From an uncultured Erysipelotrichaceae bacterium (GTDB taxonomy: Bacteria; Bacillota_I; Bacilli_A; Acholeplasmatales; Anaeroplasmataceae): a stretch of 5,101 nt of DNA. The position numbers and the translations under genes were made by a program. Positions 1 to 5,101 of this stretch are shown piece by piece. Position 1 is the first letter of the stretch. Every line of letters starts with the position of its first letter. The notes under the pieces were generated by a model. It made no database searches, was not told the DNA's origin, and saw nothing but the letters and a program-made list of their open reading frames with translations. The stretch covers positions 1 through 5,101 of the forward strand of contig CADBQV010000288.1 in the NCBI GenBank assembly GCA_902796895.1, read 5' to 3'.

Positions 1-1145
1 AATACATTTCCTTGTCTTGTTGATGCTTTTTTACCATTAGTTAAATAAAGACCAAAATTTACATGAATGATATCATCACTAAAATCATATCCCATTTTAG
101 CGATAATTCTTTTTAATTGTTCAAAATGAAGCTTTTGTTCATTTCCTACAACATATAATATTTTATTAAATTTATATTCTTTCTTACGATAAAATACTGC
201 AGCTAAATCACGTGTGATATAAAGTGAACCACCATCGCTTCTTTTAATTAATGCAGGTGGCATATCACTACCTAAATCAACGATTTTAGCACCTTGGTCT
301 TCTTTTAATAATTGTTTATTTTCTAATTCTTCAACTACTGCATCCATTTTATCATTATAGAATGCCTCACCATTATAAGAATCAAAAGTAACATCTAATA
401 GATCATAAATTTGAGCAGATTCTTTTAAAGATTCTTCTCTAATCCATTTCCATAAATCTAAATATTTAGGATTCTTTAATTCCATTTGTCTAAATGCTTC
501 TCTTGCTAAATCTTCAAGTGAAGGATCCTTTTCAGCTTCCTTATGGAATTTAACATATAATTTATTTAATTCAGTAATTGGGTTTGCTTTAATTAAATCT
601 ATGTCGCCCCATTTTTCGTAAGCTACAATCATCTTACCAAATTGAGTACCCCAATCTCCTAAATAATTAATTGAAAATGTATTATAAGAGCATTTTTGTA
701 AAATTAATTTTAAAGCATTACCAATCATTGTTGATCTTAAATGACCAATTGAAAAGCTTTTAGCAATATTAGGAGATGAATAATCAAGTGTAACATTTAA
801 ATTAGCACCAATTTCACTTTTACCATATTCATTCTTTTTATTAATAACATCTAATAAAATTAATTTTGCTAATTTTTCTTTATCAACAAACATATTTATA
901 AAAGCACCTGTTGCCTTTAAATCGACAATTGGTAAATTAAATGAAGGAATAATATTAATTGCTTCATTTACAATTTCAGGCATTGGCTTTCTTAATGTTT
1001 TAACAACACTAAACATAGGAATAGATATATCACCCATTGTTTTATTTTTAGGCTCTTCAACTACTATTTGAATATCTAAATCATATGTATTTTTATAATA
1101 TTTTTCTAATTCATTTTTTAGATTTAATTTAATTTGATTTATCAT
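1..1145 (-). CDS. argS: Arginyl-tRNA synthetase, partial (C-terminus beyond the left edge)
   Basis: Class I aminoacyl-tRNA synthetase that charges tRNA-Arg with arginine in the cytoplasm. I translated 381 uninterrupted codons from the ATG at 1145-1143; the frame is still open at the edge. Residues 1 to about 85 fit the ArgRS N-terminal additional domain. The catalytic domain follows: SSPNIAK at about 123-129, the HIGH-type motif SIGH at 132-135 followed by LRST, then GDWGTQFGK and a SDGGSLYITRDLAA stretch typical of the family. The KMSKS loop is present but degenerate as KKASTRQG at 372-379. Against a usual length of about 550-560 residues, roughly 170-180 are missing, mainly the DALR anticodon-binding domain. 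The start is fixed by AAAGGGTGA (1159-1151) five bases upstream. The TAA of the upstream gene lies 54 bp away, with a terminator-like hairpin between. Identification is by motif recognition and is secure. Confidence 0.95.
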   Translation of the reverse strand, partial: MINQIKLNLKNELEKYYKNTYDLDIQIVVEEPKNKTMGDISIPMFSVVKTLRKPMPEIVNEAINIIPSFNLPIVDLKATGAFINMFVDKEKLAKLILLDVINKKNEYGKSEIGANLNVTLDYSSPNIAKSFSIGHLRSTMIGNALKLILQKCSYNTFSINYLGDWGTQFGKMIVAYEKWGDIDLIKANPITELNKLYVKFHKEAEKDPSLEDLAREAFRQMELKNPKYLDLWKWIREESLKESAQIYDLLDVTFDSYNGEAFYNDKMDAVVEELENKQLLKEDQGAKIVDLGSDMPPALIKRSDGGSLYITRDLAAVFYRKKEYKFNKILYVVGNEQKLHFEQLKRIIAKMGYDFSDDIIHVNFGLYLTNGKKASTRQGNV

Positions 1146-1159
1146 AATTATCACCCTTT

Positions 1160-1192
1160 AAAGATACAAAAACTGAGATTAAAATCTCAGTT
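1160..1192 (-). terminator. Hairpin with T-rich tail between the thioredoxin-like gene and argS
   Basis: A perfect inverted repeat, AACTGAGATT / AATCTCAGTT, occupies 1171-1192 with two unpaired central bases (in practice about nine pairs and a four-base loop). Read on the minus strand it is followed by TTTGTATCTTT, the pattern of an intrinsic terminator. It begins 8 bases after the stop of the upstream gene. The argS ribosome site starts only about 11 bases beyond the hairpin, so no ordinary promoter fits between the two. The hairpin is therefore either a leaky terminator inside an operon or the end of the upstream transcript, with argS expressed from an unseen promoter. The tail is interrupted by G and C, which suggests partial efficiency. 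Confidence 0.7.
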
Positions 1193-1199
1193 ATTGTTA

Positions 1200-1868
1200 T
1201 TATTCACCAATTTCTTTAGCATCAGTTTGGCTTAGGCCAATAGCTTTATAAAAATAATTCATCCAAGTATATTCACTTGATTTATCATTGTTTTCTTGAA
1301 CTGAATAAGTTTGTGAATTAAATACTAAGCAATCATTTTTAAATACTAATAATGTTGGATATACTTCCATATCAAACTGAGATACATTTTCATATTGAAT
1401 ATTACCATTGATGTTCTTTTCAATACCTGATAAATATTCTTTATATTTTAATGTATTCTTATCATCCTCTGCTGCCTCAGATACATATGTTGCATACCAT
1501 AAATAAATTTTATCAATATTTCTTTCTTTAGCTATAGTATTCATAGTTAACATATTTGTTATAATATCAGCATCTGATAATGTACAATAGAATACATATA
1601 AATATTTATCTTCTTTCTTTTCTTTTAATAAATCTTCATATGTTATATCATAATAAACATTATCTTCAGTTAATGTATAAGCATTTGCATTATTCGCACT
1701 ATTATATTCTGATATTGCAGTATTATATTTTTCAAGTCTAATTGCTGAATTTGATGGTAGGTTTAAGAATATTGCTGCAATAATTAAAGCAACTATACCT
1801 ACAATTAGAAATATAAGTTCTTTAGACCATTTAAATTTAACTTTATTTTTTTTACTTTTTGAAGCCAT
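1200..1868 (-). CDS. Membrane-anchored thioredoxin-like protein lacking CxxC
   Basis: I do not recognise a named family; the fold is inferred. The 222-residue protein has a basic N-terminus (residues 1-17, many Lys), one hydrophobic helix at about 18-37, then a soluble domain, so it is probably a type II membrane protein or uncleaved signal anchor with the domain outside the cell. The domain resembles thioredoxin: a strand YLYVFYC (89-95), a helix from about 98 to 116, a strand IDKIYLWYA (118-126), an inserted charged helix, and VYPTLLVF (169-176), whose Pro171 fits the conserved cis-proline. Where CGPC would sit, the chain reads SDAD (98-101). The only cysteines are Cys95 and Cys180. Redox catalysis is thus doubtful; a binding or chaperone-like role is possible. 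The start has AGGAGTAG at 1882-1875, six bases upstream. It is transcribed divergently from glgA and lies upstream of argS on the same strand. Confidence 0.85.
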   Translation of the reverse strand: MASKSKKNKVKFKWSKELIFLIVGIVALIIAAIFLNLPSNSAIRLEKYNTAISEYNSANNANAYTLTEDNVYYDITYEDLLKEKKEDKYLYVFYCTLSDADIITNMLTMNTIAKERNIDKIYLWYATYVSEAAEDDKNTLKYKEYLSGIEKNINGNIQYENVSQFDMEVYPTLLVFKNDCLVFNSQTYSVQENNDKSSEYTWMNYFYKAIGLSQTDAKEIGE

Positions 1869-1890
1869 AATACACTACTCCTATATATAT

Positions 1891-1907
1891 TTAAGTTATT
1901 AACTTAA
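1891..1907. repeat. 17-bp palindrome in the leader of the thioredoxin-like gene
   Basis: TTAAGTTA, one central T, then TAACTTAA form a perfect inverted repeat with 8-bp arms. It lies downstream of the predicted leftward promoter (about +15 to +31) and ahead of the ribosome site at 1882-1875. It could be an operator for a dimeric repressor or a weak RNA hairpin. Both arms are AT-rich in an AT-rich spacer, so chance is a real alternative. Confidence 0.4.
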
Positions 1908-1928
1908 TTACATTCAATATGCTTTATA

Positions 1929-1957
1929 ATTATATCAAATAAATAAATTGTTATCAA
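1929..1957 (-). promoter_or_regulatory. Sigma-A-type promoter for the thioredoxin-like gene (and possibly argS)
   Basis: On the minus strand the -35 box TTGATA (1957-1952) and the consensus -10 box TATAAT (1934-1929) are separated by exactly 17 bp. Transcription would begin near 1922, giving a leader of about 54 bases with the ribosome site close to its end. No promoter of similar quality was seen nearer to argS, so this may drive both leftward genes. It is predicted from sequence only. Confidence 0.75.
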
Positions 1958-2028
1958 TAGAAATTATTTTTTTTATAGCTTTATGTAACATACACTATCG
2001 TTTTTGACTTTTTTTAATTTATAAAGTA

Positions 2029-2057
2029 TTGAGAATAAATCATTATTATTGTATAAT
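2029..2057 (+). promoter_or_regulatory. Sigma-A-type promoter for glgA-glgC
   Basis: TTGAGA (2029-2034) and the consensus TATAAT (2052-2057) are separated by 17 bp; the start point would be near 2064, giving a leader of about 45 bases. An inverted repeat, ATTATTA (2042-2048) and TAATAAT (2054-2060), overlaps the -10 box and could be a regulator site, though it is low-complexity sequence. The -35 box lies about 71 bp from that of the divergent leftward promoter, close enough for a shared regulator. Confidence 0.7.
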
Positions 2058-2109
2058 AATATTATAAAAACAATATTAAGCATAATAAAAATTTAATAGG
2101 AGGTAAAAA

Positions 2110-3525
2110 ATGAGAGTTTTAATTTGTGCTAGTGAAGGCGCACCATATGCTAAAACTGGTGGTTTAGCAGACGTTGTAGGCGCACTTCCAAAGGCTTTAC
2201 AGGCTAATGGTGTTGATGTTAGAGTAATCATGCCATATTACAAAAAGATTAAAGATAAAAATCTTGCTCAATATAAAGGCTACGCTTATGTTAGAATAGG
2301 CGCTTCTACTGAATACGTTGGTGTATTTGAAGCAGTACATGAAAATGTTATTTATTATTTTATCGATAGTGATAGATATTTTGGTAGAGATGGCTTTTAT
2401 GGTTATGGAGATGATGGTGAAAGATTCGCATTCTTCGATTTTGCTGTTTTAGAAGCAATGAAGGTTGTAGGATTCTTCCCTGATATATTACATCTTAATG
2501 ACTGGCAAACAGGCTTAATTCCTTATATTCTTAAAAATAATTATTATGCATATTTTGAATATAATAGAATTAAAACAGTATTTAGTATTCATAATATCCA
2601 ATATCAAGGTAACTTCCCAATGGATTTAATGAATATACTTTTCATGCCATATTATAATTCATTAGAATTTATGGGTGATATTAACTTTATGAAAACTGCA
2701 ATAATTGAATCAAACGCAATTACTACAGTATCACCTACTTATAAAAATGAAGTATTAACAGATCAATATGGATATTACTTAAATAATATTTTAGGTCTAA
2801 GATATTTCGACTTCTATGGAATATTAAATGGTATAGATGTTAATAAATATAATCCTGAAACTGATAAATTAATTTATAAAAATTATTCTATCAAAAATGT
2901 TACTACAGGTAAAAAAGCTAATAAGGAAGCTTTATTAAAAGAATTTGGTCTAACTGGAATAGACGCACCATTATTTGGTTTAGTATCTAGATTAGTAGAT
3001 CAAAAGGGTATCGATTTATTAGAACCAATCATTGATGAAGTTATTAATTATAGTAATGCTAACTTCATTTTAATGGGATCAGGTGATTCTAAATATGAAA
3101 ATTTCTTTAGATCACTTGAATCAAAATATCCAAACCGCTTTAAAGCATATATAGGATATAGTGATCCAATAGCTCAAAAGATATATGCCGGATGTGATAT
3201 CTTCTTAATGCCATCTAAATTTGAACCATGTGGACTTGGTCAAATGATTGCGATGCGCTATGGTACACTTCCATTAGTTAGAGAAACAGGTGGATTAAAG
3301 GACACTGTTATTCCTTATAATCAATATACAGGTGAAGGTACAGGATTTACATTCACTAACTTCATCCCTAATGATTTAAAGGAAGTTATGTTCTTAGCTG
3401 TTAATGTTTATAATAACAATAAACTAGCATTCAAAAAAATGGTTAAACAAGCTATGGAAAAAGACTTTAGCTGGGATCAATCTGCATTAAGTTACATAGA
3501 TTTGTATAATAGATTAATAAAGTAG
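2110..3525 (+). CDS. glgA: Glycogen synthase (ADP-glucose type, GT5)
   Basis: Transfers glucose from ADP-glucose to the non-reducing end of alpha-1,4-glucan in the cytoplasm. The 471-residue length is normal for bacterial GlgA, and both Rossmann-like domains are complete. N-terminal domain: KTGGLADV at 15-22 (Lys15 is the family's ADP-glucose-contacting lysine), HLNDWQTG at 128-135, and SIHNIQYQGNF with His161, the same number as the E. coli catalytic histidine. C-terminal domain: SRLVDQKG at 293-300 (Arg294 and Lys299 match the E. coli phosphate-binding Arg300/Lys305), then EPCGLGQ with Glu372 matching the E. coli catalytic Glu377, and ETGGLKDTV with TGGL at 393-396. The start is set by AGGAGG at 2098-2103, six bases before the ATG. 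It is the first gene of a two-gene operon with glgC, 10 bp downstream. All expected catalytic residues are present, so the enzyme should be active. Confidence 0.97.
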   Translation: MRVLICASEGAPYAKTGGLADVVGALPKALQANGVDVRVIMPYYKKIKDKNLAQYKGYAYVRIGASTEYVGVFEAVHENVIYYFIDSDRYFGRDGFYGYGDDGERFAFFDFAVLEAMKVVGFFPDILHLNDWQTGLIPYILKNNYYAYFEYNRIKTVFSIHNIQYQGNFPMDLMNILFMPYYNSLEFMGDINFMKTAIIESNAITTVSPTYKNEVLTDQYGYYLNNILGLRYFDFYGILNGIDVNKYNPETDKLIYKNYSIKNVTTGKKANKEALLKEFGLTGIDAPLFGLVSRLVDQKGIDLLEPIIDEVINYSNANFILMGSGDSKYENFFRSLESKYPNRFKAYIGYSDPIAQKIYAGCDIFLMPSKFEPCGLGQMIAMRYGTLPLVRETGGLKDTVIPYNQYTGEGTGFTFTNFIPNDLKEVMFLAVNVYNNNKLAFKKMVKQAMEKDFSWDQSALSYIDLYNRLIK

Positions 3526-3529
3526 GAGG
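3524..3529 (+). promoter_or_regulatory. glgC ribosome binding site overlapping the glgA stop codon
   Basis: The glgA stop TAG (3523-3525) shares its last two bases with AGGAGG (3524-3529), which lies six bases ahead of the glgC ATG at 3536. Ribosomes ending glgA therefore stop on the glgC initiation site. This fixes the glgC start and suggests translational coupling of the two enzymes. Confidence 0.85.
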
Positions 3530-3535
3530 AATTTT

Positions 3536-4768
3536 ATGGAAACTTTAGCAATTATACTTGCAGGAGGTAGAGGATCAAGATTAGATATCTTATCTGAAAA
3601 AAGATCTAAACCTGCAGTACCATTCGCAGGAAAATTTAGAATTATAGATTTTGCACTTTCTAACTGTACAAACTCTGGTATTTTCCAAATTGGTATTTTA
3701 ACTCAATATCTACCACTATCTTTAAATGAACACATCGGTGTTGGTAAGCCTTGGGACTTAGACAGACGTGATTCATTTGTAACACTTCTTCAACCAAACA
3801 ATTCTTGGTATAATGGTACAGCTGATGCTGTAAGAAAGAACATCGAATTCGTTAAACGTTATGCATCAAAATATGTTTTAATTCTATCTGGTGACCATAT
3901 TTATAAAATGGATTATTCTAAGATGATTGAACAACATAAGAAAACTGGTGCTGATTTAACAATCGCTGCTAAGATTGTCCCAATGGAGGAAGCATCAAGA
4001 TTTGGTATTCTTGAAACAGATGAAAACTTAAGAATCCAAAAATTTGTTGAAAAACCAAAACAACCTAAATCTAATAAAGCATCAATGGGTATTTATGTAT
4101 TCAATACTGAAGCATTAATTCAAGCTATTGAAGAACATCCAGATATCGATGATTTAGATTTCGGTATGCATATTATTCCAGGCATGATTGAAAATAAAAA
4201 GGTTTATGCTTATGAATATTATGATTATTGGAAGGATGTAGGAACTTATGATTCTTATGTTGAAGCAAATCTAGAATTATGTAGAGATGATTGTCCACTT
4301 GATTTATATGATAAAGAATGGAAAATCTATACAAAATCTGAAGACTTACCTCCAGTAAAAGTTGGTAAATCAGCTAATATTTCTACTTCATTAATCTCAA
4401 ATGGTTGTAAAATTTTAGGCAATGTAACAAATTCAGTATTATCTCCAGGTGTTATCGTTGGTGAAGGTACTGTTATTAAAAATTCAGTTATTCTAAATGA
4501 TGTTATTATCGGTAAGAATTGTAAAATTGAAGATACAATCATCGATAAAGACACAGTAATTGGCGATAATTCAATTATCGGTACTGGTGATAAATCAATT
4601 GTTAATCAAGATAATCCAAAAGTATTATCTAGTGGCTTAAATGTTATTGGTAAGAAATTAATTTTACCAGAAGGCTTAGTAGTTGAAAGAAATGTTAGAA
4701 TCTTCTCTTCTTCTTCAAAGAAGGTTGTTCCTAATACTCATATTAAAGCCGGCGAAACTATAAAATAA
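3536..4768 (+). CDS. glgC: Glucose-1-phosphate adenylyltransferase (ADP-glucose pyrophosphorylase)
   Basis: Makes ADP-glucose and pyrophosphate from ATP and glucose-1-phosphate, the regulated first step of glycogen synthesis. The 410 residues form an N-terminal nucleotidyltransferase domain (to about 250) and a C-terminal left-handed beta-helix. Motifs: LAGGRGSRL (8-16), KPAVPFAGKFRIIDFALSN (25-43), WYNGTADAV (91-99), SGDHIYKMDY with Asp120 as a metal ligand (E. coli Asp142), FVEKP with Lys173 (E. coli glucose-1-phosphate-binding Lys195), ASMGIYVF (182-189), and WKDVGTYDSY with Asp234 as the second metal ligand. Hexapeptide-like repeats (I/V-I-G-x-x) run from about 282 to 350, followed by a tail with a four-serine run (391-394). 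The FRIIDFALSN and metal-ligand motifs favour a catalytic GlgC over the regulatory GlgD paralogue. With no glgD in the operon, a homotetramer is plausible. It is coupled to glgA and is the last gene before the terminator. Confidence 0.96.
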   Translation: METLAIILAGGRGSRLDILSEKRSKPAVPFAGKFRIIDFALSNCTNSGIFQIGILTQYLPLSLNEHIGVGKPWDLDRRDSFVTLLQPNNSWYNGTADAVRKNIEFVKRYASKYVLILSGDHIYKMDYSKMIEQHKKTGADLTIAAKIVPMEEASRFGILETDENLRIQKFVEKPKQPKSNKASMGIYVFNTEALIQAIEEHPDIDDLDFGMHIIPGMIENKKVYAYEYYDYWKDVGTYDSYVEANLELCRDDCPLDLYDKEWKIYTKSEDLPPVKVGKSANISTSLISNGCKILGNVTNSVLSPGVIVGEGTVIKNSVILNDVIIGKNCKIEDTIIDKDTVIGDNSIIGTGDKSIVNQDNPKVLSSGLNVIGKKLILPEGLVVERNVRIFSSSSKKVVPNTHIKAGETIK

Positions 4769-4775
4769 TAAAAAT

Positions 4776-4812
4776 TAGGTGATGGATTTTAATTCCATCA
4801 CCTATATTTTTT
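4776..4812. terminator. Bidirectional terminator between glgC and the convergent gene
   Basis: TAGGTGATGGA (4776-4786) pairs perfectly with TCCATCACCTA (4794-4804), an 11-bp stem with a 7-base loop. On the plus strand it is followed by TATTTTTT, ending the glgA-glgC transcript 7 bases after the stop. On the minus strand the same stem is followed by AATTTTTATTATTTT, suitable for ending the convergent gene, whose TAA lies about 6 bases before the stem. Confidence 0.9.
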
Positions 4813-5101
4813 ATCTATAATATCTTTTTTTCTTCTTTTTGTCTTTAGCCTTTAATCTAGATGCTAAATCATCTATTTGAGCCTGTCTTTTTTTCTTATA
4901 GCCAGGCTTTTTTTCACCTAATGGAATATATTTAGAAGCTATAGCCTTATAATCATCTTCTGGCTTTTCTCTATTTTCTCTTGAATTTCTTCCTTTATAT
5001 TCCTTTAATTCCTTATTTTTAATTTCATAATATTCTGGCTTTACATGCTTTTTATTTAAATTATCTAAATATTTATCATCTAAGTTATCATATAGTGTAT
5101 A
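4811..5101 (-). CDS. Lysine-rich protein, C-terminal 96 residues only
   Basis: An open frame of 96 codons runs from the right edge to a TAA at 4813-4811. It contains no Met codon, so the start lies outside the window. The residues are strongly charged: an acidic/Asn-rich start, a middle region with KPEYYEIKNKELKEYKGR, then SKYIPLGEKKPGYKKKRQ, and a very basic end, RLKAKDKKKKKRYYR. No membrane segment or catalytic motif is visible. Such tails are common on RNA- or ribosome-associated proteins, but that is only an inference and I do not recognise the family. The reading frame is supported by continuous, non-repetitive coding content, and by the stop lying just before a terminator that fits this direction. 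It is convergent with glgC. Confidence 0.75.
   Translation of the reverse strand, partial: YTLYDNLDDKYLDNLNKKHVKPEYYEIKNKELKEYKGRNSRENREKPEDDYKAIASKYIPLGEKKPGYKKKRQAQIDDLASRLKAKDKKKKKRYYR

Noticed and set aside
1160..1181. Possible argS promoter within the hairpin (CTGAGA and TATCTT on the minus strand)
   Set aside because: Both boxes are 4/6 matches with 18-bp spacing, and the start point would fall in or beside the ribosome site, leaving almost no leader.
1146..1200. T-box riboswitch ahead of argS
   Set aside because: The gap is too short for a T-box leader, and no T-box consensus or specifier stem is visible.
1227..1240. Short palindrome TTGGC-TTAG-GCCAA in the 3' end of the thioredoxin-like gene
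   Set aside because: It has only five-base arms, lies within coding sequence, and has no T tract or promoter near it. Chance is the simplest explanation.
2004..2032. TTGACT (2004-2009) as an alternative glgA -35 box
   Set aside because: With 17-bp spacing the -10 would be TATTGA, a poor match. The pair at 2029-2057 has a perfect TATAAT at ideal spacing.
4327..4554. 75-codon minus-strand open frame inside glgC
   Set aside because: It lies fully antisense to the beta-helix part of glgC. Its composition mirrors the I/V-rich repeats of the sense frame, and there is no separate support for a gene.

Overview
The window is AT-rich (about 30% G+C by eye) and reads with the standard genetic code: every Trp codon I checked is TGG, and the visible stops are TAA or TAG. 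Strong AGGAGG-type ribosome sites, sigma-A-like promoters, U-tailed hairpin terminators and the protein types point to a low-G+C Bacillota, perhaps a Bacilli/Erysipelotrichia-like or RF39-like gut lineage. The lineage is an inference from composition and gene style, not a search result.

Layout. (a) Positions 1-1145, minus strand: the N-terminal two thirds of arginyl-tRNA synthetase (argS), cut by the left edge. (b) 1171-1192: a perfect hairpin with a T-rich tail, pointing leftward, squeezed between argS and the gene upstream of it. (c) 1200-1868, minus: a 222-residue membrane-anchored protein with a thioredoxin-like outline but no CxxC active site. (d) 1869-2109: a 241-bp divergent promoter region, with a good promoter for each direction and two short palindromes. 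(e) 2110-3525 and 3536-4768, plus: glgA (glycogen synthase) and glgC (ADP-glucose pyrophosphorylase), separated by 10 bp, with the glgA stop codon lying inside the glgC ribosome site. (f) 4776-4812: a strong hairpin terminator that appears to work in both directions. (g) 4811-5101, minus: the last 96 codons of a very lysine-rich protein, cut by the right edge, convergent with glgC.

Function. GlgC makes ADP-glucose from glucose-1-phosphate and ATP, and GlgA adds that glucose to alpha-1,4-glucan, so the central operon encodes the two committed steps of glycogen synthesis. It is bounded by its own promoter and terminator and holds no branching enzyme, GlgD or phosphorylase. The leftward pair (thioredoxin-like protein, then argS) appears to share one promoter, with a terminator-like hairpin between the two genes. 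I see no mobile element, CRISPR array, tRNA, rRNA or clearly new multi-gene system. The most interesting items are the cysteine-less thioredoxin-like membrane protein and the hairpin in front of argS.
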